Shown here: piece by piece, positions 32,990-42,178 of the stretch
How positions within the stretch are numbered: the first letter of the stretch is position 1
How the letters are laid out: each line of letters opens with the position of its first letter
The notes under the pieces: generated by a model
Told to the model about the DNA's origin: nothing
Databases searched by the model: none
Seen by the model: only the letters and a program-made list of their open reading frames with translations
Made by a program: the position numbers and the translations under genes
Source of the DNA: an uncultured Gammaproteobacteria bacterium
Lineage (GTDB): Bacteria > Pseudomonadota > Gammaproteobacteria > HK1
Length of the DNA stretch: 64,000 nt
NCBI GenBank assembly: GCA_958295835.1
Contig: OY282378.1
Span: 1,009,001-1,073,000 of the forward strand
Direction: 5' to 3'

Positions 32990-34771
32990 ATGCGTTCCCA
33001 TTTCTGCGGCACCGTCACCGAGGATCTCATCGGCGAGAGCGTGACGCTCTGCGGCTGGGTGCATCGCCGTCGTGACCACGGAGGGGTGATCTTCATCGAT
33101 CTGCGCGACCGCTCCGGGCTCGTACAGGTGGTGTACGACCCCGACACCGTCGAAGCGTTCACGGCCGCCGAGCAGGTGCGCTCCGAGTACGTCCTGCGTG
33201 CCGTGGGCCGCGTGCGCGTGCGCCCGCCCGGCACCCTCAACCCCGAGATGCCCACGGGTGCGGTCGAGGTCCTCGGGCAGGGCCTCGAAGTCCTGAACAC
33301 CGCGCGGACACCGCCGTTTCAGCTCGACGAAGACGATGTCGGGGAGGAGACGCGGCTCCGGTATCGGTACGTCGATCTGCGCCGCCCGGAGATGTTCGCG
33401 CGGATCGAGGCCCGGGCGCGCATCACCCGAGCGATGCGGGAGTTTCTCGACGCCGAAGGCTTCATCGACATCGAGACCCCGATGCTCACCAGAGCGACCC
33501 CGGAGGGCGCGCGCGACTACCTCGTGCCGAGCCGCACGCATCCCGGCCGTTTCTTCGCGCTGCCGCAGTCGCCCCAGATCTTCAAGCAGCTCCTGATGAT
33601 GTCGGGGTTCGAACGCTATTACCAAATCGTGCGCTGCTTCCGCGACGAGGACCTGCGCGCGGACCGGCAGCCGGAGTTCACCCAACTCGACGTCGAGACC
33701 TCGTTCCTCGACCTGGAGGGCATTACCGGGTTGATGGAAGCGTTGATGCGCCACGTCTTCGACCGGGTGCTCGGCGTCGCGCTGCCCGATTCGTTTCCTC
33801 GCATGACCTACGACGAGGCGATGAGGCGCTTCGGCACCGACCGGCCCGATCTGCGCAATCCGCTCGAGCTCGTGGAGGTCGCCGATCTCGTCGCGGACGC
33901 GGAGTTCAAGGTCTTCGCGGGGCCGGCCAACGATCCGGGCAGCCGTGTGGCTGCGCTCCGGGTGTTCGGAGCAGGCGCGCTGGCCCGCTCGACCATCGAT
34001 GACTACACCCGGTTCGTCGCGACCCATGGCGCGAAGGGTCTGGCCTACATCAAGGTGAACGACCTCGCATCCGGCCGGGACGGGCTGCAATCGCCCATCG
34101 TCAAGTTCCTCTCCGACGATGCGCTGCAAGGAATCATGGAGCGAACCGCCGCCAGGGACGGCGACCTCATCTTCTTCGGCGCGGATACGTCGAAGATCGT
34201 CAATGATGCGCTCGGAGCGCTCCGGGTCAGGCTCGGCGAGGATCTGGGCCTCGTCGAGGACGGCTGGCGCGTCGTCTGGGTGGTCGGCTTCCCGATGTTC
34301 GAGTGGGACCCGCGCGAGAGGCGTCACACCGCGCTCCACCATCCGTTCACCGCGCCCGACACCGAAGACATCGCCGCGATCGAATCGAAGCCCGCCACCC
34401 TGAAGTCGCGCGCGTACGACATGGTGCTCAACGGATCGGAGATCGGCGGTGGATCGGTGCGCATTCATCGCCGTGAAGTCCAGCAGGCGGTGTTTCGGGT
34501 GCTTGGCATCGACGAGGATGAAGCACGCGAGAGATTCGGGTTCCTCCTCGATGCGCTGGAATACGGCTGTCCACCCCACGGCGGAATCGCGTTCGGGCTC
34601 GATCGGATTGCCATGCTGATGACCGGATCGAGCTCGATCCGGGACGTGATCGCCTTTCCCAAGACCCAGACCGCGAACGACCCGCTCACTGGCGCGCCAG
34701 GGCCGGCCGAGTCCCGACAGCTACGGGAGCTGGGGATCCGGGTGCTCGGGCAAGGCGTGCCCGCAAGCTGA
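32990..34771 (+). CDS. aspS: Aspartyl-tRNA synthetase
   Basis: A 593-residue class II synthetase that charges tRNA-Asp. ATG 32990 gives the normal N-terminus [20 protein letters not shown] with the anticodon-binding OB fold ([20 protein letters not shown]). Class II motif 2 is [20 protein letters not shown] and motif 3 is [13 protein letters not shown]. The bacterial GAD insertion domain lies between. Full length. Whether it is discriminating or non-discriminating (Asp/Asn) cannot be told here. It is divergent from the selenoprotein gene. Confidence 0.97.
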   Translation: MRSHFCGTVTEDLIGESVTLCGWVHRRRDHGGVIFIDLRDRSGLVQVVYDPDTVEAFTAAEQVRSEYVLRAVGRVRVRPPGTLNPEMPTGAVEVLGQGLEVLNTARTPPFQLDEDDVGEETRLRYRYVDLRRPEMFARIEARARITRAMREFLDAEGFIDIETPMLTRATPEGARDYLVPSRTHPGRFFALPQSPQIFKQLLMMSGFERYYQIVRCFRDEDLRADRQPEFTQLDVETSFLDLEGITGLMEALMRHVFDRVLGVALPDSFPRMTYDEAMRRFGTDRPDLRNPLELVEVADLVADAEFKVFAGPANDPGSRVAALRVFGAGALARSTIDDYTRFVATHGAKGLAYIKVNDLASGRDGLQSPIVKFLSDDALQGIMERTAARDGDLIFFGADTSKIVNDALGALRVRLGEDLGLVEDGWRVVWVVGFPMFEWDPRERRHTALHHPFTAPDTEDIAAIESKPATLKSRAYDMVLNGSEIGGGSVRIHRREVQQAVFRVLGIDEDEARERFGFLLDALEYGCPPHGGIAFGLDRIAMLMTGSSSIRDVIAFPKTQTANDPLTGAPGPAESRQLRELGIRVLGQGVPAS

Positions 34772-34859
34772 GCTCCACCGGCGTCTGGATTGCGAGGCCG
34801 GCCGCCCCGAAGGCTTTCGGCATCGGGATGCTTCCGGACCCGCGGATCGACGCTGAAGG

Positions 34860-35203
34860 AATTGCGAGTCGAGTTCGTCGGACGAGCCGCTGCTTCGCGT
34901 ATCCTTCTCCAGATGGGGTTCCGCACCCTCGCCATCGAGAAGCGGTCGAGCGAGGTCCGGACCGTGCTTTCCGCGGTGAAGACGGAGTTCGGCAAGTTCG
35001 GAGAGGTGCTCGACAAGGTGAAGAAGCAGCTCGACACGGCATCGAGGTCGATCGACCAGACCGGCACGCGCTTGCGCGCCATCAAGCGCAAGCTCCGCTC
35101 GGTCGAGGAGCTGCCCACCGACCGCGATGCGACCGCGTTGCTCGGTCTCACCGCGGTGGACTCGATCGATGACGAAGACGAGAACCCCGTGCAGCCACCA
35201 TGA
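34860..35203 (+). pseudogene. rmuC: DNA recombination protein RmuC, C-terminal remnant
   Basis: The frame ends with the RmuC tail: MGFRTLAIEKRSSEVRTVLS, then AVKTEFGKFGEVLDKVKKQL and LRAIKRKLRSVEELP. This is only the last 100 or so residues; the nuclease-like core and N-terminal coiled coil are missing. The sequence just upstream is unrelated. A 5'-deleted leftover behind aspS, probably not expressed. Confidence 0.75.
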
Positions 35204-35222
35204 ACCTCGTATCGGGACTGCT

Positions 35223-35243
35223 CGGGCTCATCCGGTGAGCCCG
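35223..35243. terminator. Hairpin between the rmuC remnant and the FbpC-like gene
   Basis: CGGGCTCA pairs perfectly with TGAGCCCG around the loop TCCGG, between convergent frames. No T-run follows on either strand, so termination activity is uncertain. Confidence 0.4.
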
Positions 35244-35250
35244 CGGTCCG

Positions 35251-36327
35251 TCAGTGCCGATCGATGGCGAAGACGAAGGTCTGCTCCTCGTTCGCGCGCG
35301 CCCAGACCTCGCTGCCGGCCGCCGGCAGGTGGATGCCGGGCAGCCGGGCCTCGATCGTCGCCGGCGAGATCCCCGGCGAATCGTCCGCGGATGGCTTCAA
35401 CAGCAGGTAGCTCGTCGGCCCGAGCACCCGTGCTGTCTCGACTCTGGCGCGAACGTACCCGCCACCGCCGTTCGGCGGCGTAGCGGTAATCTCGACACCG
35501 TCGGCGCGCACGAGGCACAGCGCATCCCTGCCGCTCTCGACCCCCGCGGCGGGGATGGGGCCGAGCGCGGTGTCGAGGACCCCGTCGCGCACGACGCCGC
35601 CGAACTCGTTCGCGGGGCCGAACAGCCGCACGATGAACGGATCCGCCGGGGCGGTGTAGATCTCGACCGGCGAGGCGTCCTGCGCCACCCGTCCGTCGTT
35701 GAGCACGACGATCCGATCCGCCAGGAACATCGCCACTTCCGGATTGTGGGTGACCATCAGCGTGGTGACCCCGCTTTCGGCGAGAATCGCCCGCGTTTCC
35801 TGGCGGACCTGCTGTCCCAAGTGTTCGTCCAGGCCGGAGAACGGCTCGTCGAGCAGCAGGATCCCGGGAGCGGGGGCCAGCGCCCTCAGCAACGCGATGC
35901 GCTGCTGCTGTCCGCCCGAGAGGGTGTGCGGATAGCGCCCGCCCAGATGCGCGAGGTGCATGTCGCCGAGCACGCGCTCGGTCCACGCACCGTCGCGTGA
36001 CCCGTTCCGCAACCCGAACCCGATGTTCTGGGCCACGGTGAGGTGGGGGAACAGCGCGTAGTCCTGGAACATCAACCCGACGCCCCGCTTCTCCGGCGGA
36101 AGCTGTTGCGCGTGTCCGCCCTCGGCCACCGTCGTACCGTCGATCGTGACACGACCGGATTGCAGGGTCTCCAGTCCGGCCGCGAGCCGCAGCAACGTGG
36201 ACTTGCCGCTTCCCGACGGTCCGAGCAGGCATACGAGTTCGCCGGCGTCGACGTGGATGCTCACGCCATCGACGGCGAGCGCTTCGCCGAAGCGATGGGA
36301 GACATTGGTGAGATCGAGTCTGTGCAT
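35251..36327 (-). CDS. fbpC: ABC transporter ATP-binding protein, Fbp (ferric/anion) type
   Basis: A 358-residue ATPase. It has Walker A GPSGSGKSTLLRL, signature HTLSGGQQQRIALLRAL, Walker B ILLLDEPFSGLD and switch His VTHNPEVAMFLADR. A C-terminal TOBE-like regulatory region contains LVRADGVEITATPP. It lies 37 bases downstream of the fused permease gene. Iron(III)- or thiamine-type transporters share this design, so the solute is not certain. Confidence 0.85.
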   Translation of the reverse strand: MHRLDLTNVSHRFGEALAVDGVSIHVDAGELVCLLGPSGSGKSTLLRLAAGLETLQSGRVTIDGTTVAEGGHAQQLPPEKRGVGLMFQDYALFPHLTVAQNIGFGLRNGSRDGAWTERVLGDMHLAHLGGRYPHTLSGGQQQRIALLRALAPAPGILLLDEPFSGLDEHLGQQVRQETRAILAESGVTTLMVTHNPEVAMFLADRIVVLNDGRVAQDASPVEIYTAPADPFIVRLFGPANEFGGVVRDGVLDTALGPIPAAGVESGRDALCLVRADGVEITATPPNGGGGYVRARVETARVLGPTSYLLLKPSADDSPGISPATIEARLPGIHLPAAGSEVWARANEEQTFVFAIDRH

Positions 36328-36364
36328 CGGTGGTTCGAGGGTTGCGCCGCGGCCGCCGGCGCCA

Positions 36365-38071
36365 TTACGTCGAGGAGGGGTGCCGGTGGCCGGGGCGGGA
36401 GCGGGTGATCGTCCGGCTCATCAGGATAACGGGTACGACGCCTGCCGCCACGATGGTCAGGGCGCCCAGCGCGCATTCCTCCAGCAGCTCGTCGGAGGCG
36501 TACTGGTACACGAAGGTCGCCAAGGTGTCGAAGTTGAAGGGACGCAGGATCAGGGTCAGCGGCAGCTCCTTCATCGTGTCCACGAACACGAGCAGCGCGG
36601 CGGTGACGATGCTGGGACGAATGATCGGCAGATGCACGCGCACGAGCGAACGCGCCGGACTCGCTCCCAGCGTCCGCGCCGCGCCTTCGACGCTCGGGGT
36701 GATACGGGACAGGCCGGAATCCACGGTTCGATAGCCGAGCGCGAGGAACCGCACCACGTAGCCTATGACCAGCGCGGCCGCGCTGCCACTGATCAGCAGC
36801 CCCAGCGGCACGCCGAACAGCGCGCGGCTTGCCGCATCGAGAGCGTTGTCGAAATATCCGAGAGGCACCATGATGCCCACCGCGAGCACTGCGCCGGGCA
36901 CCGCGTAGCCGATGGCCGCGAACTCGGCGAGCCCGCGCATCGCCCGCCGCGGCGAGAGGCGGACCCCATAGGCGAGAACGATGCCGGCGAGGGCCACGAC
37001 GGCCGCCGCCCAGGCCGCGAGCATCATGCTGTTGCGGACGTGGTCGAGGTAGTCCGCCTCCAGGGTCTCGGCGTAGAACGTCACCGCGTAACCGCTCAGG
37101 ACCCACGCCGGAAGGACGAATCCGAGCGCGACCGGGGTCGCGCACCACACGAGCGCGGCGGCCCCGCGCACCATCGACAGCGGGTACTCGGGCAGAGCCT
37201 GCACGCGGGTGGTGGTCTCGTGGTAACGGCGCGCACGCCGGCTGCTGCGCTCGACGGTCACCAGGACGAGCGTGAACGCCACCAGGACCGACGCGAGCTG
37301 GGCCGCGCCGGCGGTGCTGTCCATGTTGAGCCAGACGTCGAAGATGCCCGCGGTCAGGGTGGGCACCGCGAAGAAGTCGATGGTCCCGAATTCGTTCAAC
37401 GTCTCCATCAGCGCGAGCGCCACGCCGACCGCGATCGCCGGCCGCGCCAGCGGCGCCGCGACGGTGAAGAAGCTCGCGAGGGGGGTCCGCCCGAGGGTGC
37501 GGCTGGCCTCGAACAGCCCGAAGCTCTGCTCGATGAACGCGGCCCGTGCGAGGAGATAGACGTAGGGGTAGAGCACCAGCGAGAGCACCATCGTCGCCCC
37601 GCCGAGCGAACGAATCTCGGGAAACCAGTACTCGCGCGGCGACGTCCATCCGAACACCCCGCGTAGCGCACCCTGCACGTTGCCCGCGTATTCGAGCTGA
37701 TCGGTGATGACGAACGCGAGGACATAGCTCGGGACCGCGAGCGGCAGCAGCAACGCCCAGGACAGGACCCGGCGGCCGGGGAAGCGGTACATGGTGACCA
37801 GCCAGGCGGTCGAGGTACCGATGACGATGGTCCCCACCCCGACCCCGAGCATCAGCCACAGCGTATTGCCGACGTACACCCATAGCACCGTGGAGACGAG
37901 GTGGCTCCAGATGCCGTCCGAGGGTCCCAGCGCGGTGAGGAGGACGGATCCGACAGGAATGGCCACGAACATCCCGATCGCGGTGGCGGCCACCGTCCAG
38001 GCGTCGAGCGCGAAGCGCCGCCGACCGGAGCCGGTGAGCGGCGTCGTCCCTGCCTGAAGCATCGCGCTCAA
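36365..38071 (-). CDS. fbpB: ABC transporter permease, fused two-domain Fbp type
   Basis: A 568-residue inner-membrane protein with two permease repeats of about six helices each. EAA-type loops are in LFEASRTLGRTPLASFFTVA (first half) and VEGAARTLGASPARSLVRVH (second half). This tandem architecture is typical of ferric-iron (FbpB) transporters. The matching periplasmic binding protein is not in the neighbourhood; upstream is a gene-free stretch. It may use an orphan binding protein elsewhere. Confidence 0.85.
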   Translation of the reverse strand: MSAMLQAGTTPLTGSGRRRFALDAWTVAATAIGMFVAIPVGSVLLTALGPSDGIWSHLVSTVLWVYVGNTLWLMLGVGVGTIVIGTSTAWLVTMYRFPGRRVLSWALLLPLAVPSYVLAFVITDQLEYAGNVQGALRGVFGWTSPREYWFPEIRSLGGATMVLSLVLYPYVYLLARAAFIEQSFGLFEASRTLGRTPLASFFTVAAPLARPAIAVGVALALMETLNEFGTIDFFAVPTLTAGIFDVWLNMDSTAGAAQLASVLVAFTLVLVTVERSSRRARRYHETTTRVQALPEYPLSMVRGAAALVWCATPVALGFVLPAWVLSGYAVTFYAETLEADYLDHVRNSMMLAAWAAAVVALAGIVLAYGVRLSPRRAMRGLAEFAAIGYAVPGAVLAVGIMVPLGYFDNALDAASRALFGVPLGLLISGSAAALVIGYVVRFLALGYRTVDSGLSRITPSVEGAARTLGASPARSLVRVHLPIIRPSIVTAALLVFVDTMKELPLTLILRPFNFDTLATFVYQYASDELLEECALGALTIVAAGVVPVILMSRTITRSRPGHRHPSST

Positions 38072-38770
38072 CGGCGGGGCGCCGGCGAAGGGAGGCGCGA
38101 CCGGATGTGTGAAGGCGCGGAGCCCGCAAGCCTTCGCACCGTCGAAGGCGTCACGGTCGTCCCATCACGCCGCGCGCCACGCCGCACCGTCGCCGCGGAT
38201 GTCTGCATGATCGCCCTTGGAACGAGAGTCGGCATCGATCGAACGGCGGCAGGATATAGCCTGACTTTGACACTTGTCGATACATCTTTGGGCGATTTCA
38301 CAGGCTGCATGCCCTGAAATCAGGCACCTATCGCGTTTGACACTCGATATCCGCTGAAAATACACAGGTACATGGAATTTCGTTCCGGGCTTGTTTCACC
38401 CTGTTCAGGCAGGTCCCACTTCATGGTCCTTGTACCGCGGGGCGTCCATGTCGCCGCCAGCTCGTCGCAGCTCTCCCAGAGCCAAGGAGTAGAGTCGGGA
38501 CTTCTTCAGGGCCATTCGGCATCACCGTTGCGGTGATCTCAGAAGTGGACCCCATCGGTTGGACAGGATTGTCGCAACGCCCGACACGCCTCCGATTCGG
38601 GACCGCTACGCTGCCTTCCGCCCCGCTTGCAGGCGCCGGCGGCGCTATTGCATCATGCTTTGATGTAGTGACGGAAATCTCCGTCGTTTTGTCGAAAGAC
38701 TTCACCGGCAAGGAACTGACGTGCGCACCGGGACCGGAACCGAATTGAAGACGAACCGGGAGACCGGGAC
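38072..38770. other. 700-bp gene-free region with a solo IS-like end
   Basis: No credible gene. GC drops around 38210-38400, where TTTGACACT occurs twice. A 19-base sequence at 38545-38563 (GTGGACCCCATCGGTTGGA) recurs exactly at 62138-62156 and resembles the outer end of IS3-type elements. The region should hold promoters for the FbpB-like operon (minus) and aroB (plus); none is assignable with confidence. Confidence 0.45.
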
Positions 38771-39892
38771 ATGGTAAGCAAGCGCCGGACCGTCCGCGTG
38801 GATCTGGGGGAACGCGGATACGACATCGTGATCGGAGAGAAGCTGCTGGAGACGGCCGGGGACGTGCTCGCCCCCATCATCGCCGGCCGCCGGGCCGTGG
38901 TCGTCACCGATGCGGTGATCCGTGACGCCCATCTGCCTCGCCTCGCGGCGGTCCTCGATCGGCTCTGCGACCGGTGGGATACGGTCACCGTTCCGGCCGG
39001 CGAAGACGCCAAGTCGTTCCGGGAGCTGGAGGCGCTGCTCCACCGGCTCCTCGATCTGGGCATCGACCGGTCCACGGCGCTCGTCGCGTTCGGCGGCGGG
39101 GCCGTCGGTGACGTCGCGGGCTTCGCCGCCGCGCTGTTCATGCGCGGGATCGACCTGGTCCAGATCCCGACGACGCTGATGTCGCAGGTCGACAGCGCGG
39201 TCGGCGGCAAGAACGCAGTCAACACCCCCCACGGCAAGAACCTGGTCGGGACCTTCCACCAGCCCCGGATCGTGCTCGACGACGTGAGCGTGCTGGAAAG
39301 CCTTCCGCACCGCGAGCTCCTCTCCGGTTACGGCGAGGTCGTGAAGTGCGGTCTGATCCGCGGCGAAGCGGAGCTCGGATGGCTGGAGGAAAACGCCCCG
39401 GGGTTGCTCGCGCTCGACGCCGGCCCGCTGATCGAGGCGGTGCGGATGGGCTGCGAGACGAAGGCCGGGATCGTCGCCTCGGACGAGCGCGACCGGGGCG
39501 ACCGGGCGCTCGTGAACCTCGGCCATACCTTCGCCCACGCGATCGAAGCCGAGGCCGGATACGGCGCCCTGCTGCACGGTGAGGCGGTCGCAGCCGGACT
39601 CGCGGCCGCGACGGCGCTCTCGGCGAAGCTCGGCCACTGCGATCCGTTCACGGTCGAGCGGGTTCGCAGCCATCTGCGCGGCGTCGGGCTCCCCGACCGG
39701 ATCGCGGCGCTGGCGTCGAATCGGCGGTGGAATCCGAGTACGCTCCTCGGTCACATGGCGCACGACAAGAAGACCGTCGCCGGCCGCATCCACTTCGTTC
39801 TTCTTCGCGGGATCGGGACGCCCTTCGTGGATGGGACCGTGTCCGATCAGGCCGTGCTCGACGTGCTCGACGGCGAATGCCGGCGGGTCTGA
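38771..39892 (+). CDS. aroB: 3-dehydroquinate synthase
   Basis: A 373-residue enzyme of the shikimate pathway, converting DAHP to 3-dehydroquinate with NAD+ and a divalent metal. Signatures include GGGAVGDVAGFAAALFMRGI, QIPTTLMSQVDSAVGGKNAV, ELLSGYGEVVKCGLI and the metal-ligand region NLGHTFAHAIEAEAGY with LLHGEAVAAG. The full-length frame has ATG 38771 after a GGGAGACCGGGAC leader. The usual partner aroK is not upstream here. Confidence 0.97.
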   Translation: MVSKRRTVRVDLGERGYDIVIGEKLLETAGDVLAPIIAGRRAVVVTDAVIRDAHLPRLAAVLDRLCDRWDTVTVPAGEDAKSFRELEALLHRLLDLGIDRSTALVAFGGGAVGDVAGFAAALFMRGIDLVQIPTTLMSQVDSAVGGKNAVNTPHGKNLVGTFHQPRIVLDDVSVLESLPHRELLSGYGEVVKCGLIRGEAELGWLEENAPGLLALDAGPLIEAVRMGCETKAGIVASDERDRGDRALVNLGHTFAHAIEAEAGYGALLHGEAVAAGLAAATALSAKLGHCDPFTVERVRSHLRGVGLPDRIAALASNRRWNPSTLLGHMAHDKKTVAGRIHFVLLRGIGTPFVDGTVSDQAVLDVLDGECRRV

Positions 39893-39927
39893 CCGCCACG
39901 CTCCTTCCCGATACTGGAGGCCGCATC

Positions 39928-41001
39928 GTGAAATTCTCGATTTCCATCAACATGCTGCGCAACGATGCGTCCGTGGACGTGCGCGAGGTCTGGAAGGATT
40001 CGCTCGACCTCCTGCGCATCGCCGAGGAGGGCGGCATGGTGACCGCCTGGGCGGCGGAGCACCACGGGCTCGAGTTCTGGCATGCGCCGAACCCACTGAC
40101 GATTCTCACCGACTGGGCGGTCCGCACGACACGCATTCGTCTCGGTGTCGGGGTCGCGGTCGCGCCCTACTGGCATCCGCTCCGGCTCGCCGGCGAAGCA
40201 GGATTGGTCGACATCTACTCCGACGGCCGCCTGGAGCTCGGCATCTCGCGCGGAGCCTTCAACTACGAATTCGCCCGCATGGCGAACGGGATCACCCCCG
40301 AGGAAGGCCGGTCCCACGTGTTCGAGATGGTGCCGCTGTTGAAGAAGCTGTGGGCGGGCGACGTCGAGCACCGTGGCAGGCACTGGAGCTTCCCCACTGT
40401 GACTTCCGCCCCGAAGCCGCTGCAGAAGCCGCACCCCCCGCTATGGCTCGCGGCGCGCGATCCGGCGAGCTTCGACTTCGCGATCAGGAACGGCTTGAAC
40501 ATCATGTCCACGCCGCTCGGCAAGCCGATCGGGGAGGTCGCCAATCTCGCGGGCAAGCTCGCCACCGCGCTGGAAGCCAATCCCGGTGCGGAGCGCCCGC
40601 GGTGGATGGTGCTGCGTGCGGCCGGGGTGGCCGAGCAGGCCCACGACATCGACGCCATGGTGGCCGCGAACGTCCTCCACGGAAAGCGCTTCGAGGGGCT
40701 GTTCTCGACCGACGGGAAGGTCATCAACGGATTCCCGCAGATCCTGGAGCAGGAGATCGGGGCGAGTGGCGGTCATTCCGGGGATGCGGTGCGTGATGCG
40801 ATGGTGCTCGGCCCACCCGACGAGGTGGTCGAGCAGCTCGAGGCCTACGCGGCGCTCGGGGTCGACGAATTCTGCTACGCCGGCAACTACGGGCTGGATC
40901 CGGTGCGGACCCGGCGCTCCCTGGAGCTCTTCGTCGAGCGGGTGATGCCGCGGTTCGAGGCGAGAGACGCGGCGCGAATCGGATCCCTGGGCGTGGCCTG
41001 A
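39928..41001 (+). CDS. LLM-class flavin-dependent oxidoreductase (bacterial luciferase-like)
   Basis: A 357-residue TIM-barrel monooxygenase. GTG 39928 has GGAGG seven bases upstream. It shows VTAWAAEHHGLEFWHAPNP, RLGVGVAVAPYWHPLRLAGE, LVDIYSDGRLELGISRGAF and KPLQKPHPPLWLAARDPASF, typical of alkanal-monooxygenase-like enzymes using FMN/FMNH2 (some relatives use F420). Substrate unknown. Downstream of aroB by 36 bases and followed by a PhyH-type dioxygenase. Confidence 0.87.
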   Translation: MKFSISINMLRNDASVDVREVWKDSLDLLRIAEEGGMVTAWAAEHHGLEFWHAPNPLTILTDWAVRTTRIRLGVGVAVAPYWHPLRLAGEAGLVDIYSDGRLELGISRGAFNYEFARMANGITPEEGRSHVFEMVPLLKKLWAGDVEHRGRHWSFPTVTSAPKPLQKPHPPLWLAARDPASFDFAIRNGLNIMSTPLGKPIGEVANLAGKLATALEANPGAERPRWMVLRAAGVAEQAHDIDAMVAANVLHGKRFEGLFSTDGKVINGFPQILEQEIGASGGHSGDAVRDAMVLGPPDEVVEQLEAYAALGVDEFCYAGNYGLDPVRTRRSLELFVERVMPRFEARDAARIGSLGVA

Positions 41002-41106
41002 CCGGACACGGAGCGGGATTGCCGACGCCGGCAATCGGCCCGGCAATGGGCGTAGACTCACCGTATCGCGCGGGCGAAGCTCGCGCACCACGGTGGAATA
41101 CGTGCA

Positions 41107-41871
41107 ATGGTCAACGCGATACAGGAGCTCTCGCCGGATACGTTTCAACGCGACGGCTATCTGGTGGTCCGCGGTCTCGTTGATCGCGCGAGCGTCGGCG
41201 AGATGCGCGAGACGGTGCTGCGTGCCCTCGATCCCTTGCAGGGGCCGGCGGAGTTCGAGACGGACGTGGGCTATCCGGGCTCTCCCGCGAGCCGCGATGC
41301 CGCCGGCGGGAACACGCCGCGGCGGTTGTTGCATGCCTATTCGCGCGGGCCGATCTTCCACCGATGGGCCACCGCCCCCGAGCTGGCGACGACGCTCCGT
41401 AGCGTGATGCGCGGGGAGCGGGCCGAGATGTCGCAGTGCCACCACAATTGCGTGATGACGAAGCACCCGGGGTTCAGCAGCGAGACGGCGTGGCACCAGG
41501 ACATCCGATACTGGTCGTTCGACGCGCCGGAGCTCGTCTCGGTGTGGCTCGCGCTCGGCGCGGAGCGCGAGGAGAACGGCGCGCTACGGGTGATCCCGGG
41601 CAGCCACCGGCTTCACCTCGATCGGGGCCGGCTCGACCGGCATCTGTTCCTGCGCCCGGAGCTCGACGAGAACCGCAAGCTCATCGACACCGCGGCCCTC
41701 GTCGAGCTCGAAGCCGGCGACGCGCTGTTCTTCCACTGCCGGCTCTTCCACGCGGCGGGCAAGAACCGCTCCGGAGAGGTCAAGCTCTCCGCGGTATTCA
41801 CCTACCATGCCCGAAACAACCGACCGATCCCGGGCACTCGTTCCGATCGATATCCATCGGTTCCGGTCTGA
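41107..41871 (+). CDS. Phytanoyl-CoA dioxygenase (PhyH) family protein
   Basis: A 254-residue Fe(II)/2-oxoglutarate-type oxygenase. The facial triad is visible as His and Asp in TAWHQDIRYWSF and a second His in FFHCRLFHAAGKNRS. The N-terminal FQRDGYLVVRGLVDRASVGE is the usual PhyH start, and GALRVIPGSHRLHLDRGRL is the conserved substrate-side loop. It hydroxylates an unknown small molecule. Together with the LLM enzyme upstream it may form a small oxidative module. Confidence 0.85.
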   Translation: MVNAIQELSPDTFQRDGYLVVRGLVDRASVGEMRETVLRALDPLQGPAEFETDVGYPGSPASRDAAGGNTPRRLLHAYSRGPIFHRWATAPELATTLRSVMRGERAEMSQCHHNCVMTKHPGFSSETAWHQDIRYWSFDAPELVSVWLALGAEREENGALRVIPGSHRLHLDRGRLDRHLFLRPELDENRKLIDTAALVELEAGDALFFHCRLFHAAGKNRSGEVKLSAVFTYHARNNRPIPGTRSDRYPSVPV

Positions 41872-41928
41872 TTCGGCCACGCAGGATACCGCCCCGGCGC
41901 GGACGGGAATTGGCTGATCACCGCCGAT

Positions 41929-41958
41929 TGACAACCCGTATCCGGCGGGCGGATACTC
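41929..41958 (+). promoter_or_regulatory. Sigma-70-type promoter for the cysI leader
   Basis: TTGACA at 41929-41934 and GATACT at 41953-41958 are separated by 18 bases. This would start a leader RNA of roughly 210 bases before the sulfite reductase gene. Confidence 0.5.
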
Positions 41959-42043
41959 CGCCGCCCTGACTCGGACGGGCGACCAGCGGCTCCGATGACC
42001 CCATACGCGCGCTTCATCCGTTGTTGCATCTGTATGCGGAATT

Positions 42044-42152
42044 CCCGGATGGGACTTTCTGCAGGGGGGGACTGTGCGCTGATACCGGCCTGATCCAGCC
42101 ATCACCCGACACCAGAAAGCCGCCATCCGGGAGACCGGGTGGCGGCTTTCTT
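42044..42152 (+). promoter_or_regulatory. Terminator/antiterminator attenuator in the cysI leader
   Basis: TCCCGGATGG at 42044-42053 is perfectly complementary to CCATCCGGGA at 42124-42133. The latter includes two bases of the 5' stem arm and most of the loop of the terminator hairpin directly ahead of cysI, so the two pairings compete. This is the layout of a riboswitch or leader-peptide attenuator. I recognise no known riboswitch consensus. A 19-codon frame from ATG 42034 covers the antiterminator arm and contains one Cys codon. Confidence 0.6.
42115..42152 (+). terminator. Intrinsic terminator hairpin 26 bases before the cysI start codon
   Basis: AGAAAGCCGCCA pairs perfectly with TGGCGGCTTTCT (12 bp) around a GC-rich loop, followed by a pyrimidine-rich CTTCATTTC. 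It lies too close to the ATG at 42179 for a separate promoter to sit between, so cysI transcription must pass it. Confidence 0.8.
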
Positions 42153-42178
42153 CATTTCAGGACCGGGAAGACACGACC

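Noticed and set aside
38265..38360. Promoters at two TTTGACACT motifs
   Set aside because: TTGACA is present twice, but no good -10 box at 16-18 bp follows the first, and the second has only a weak TACACA, with no gene suitably placed.
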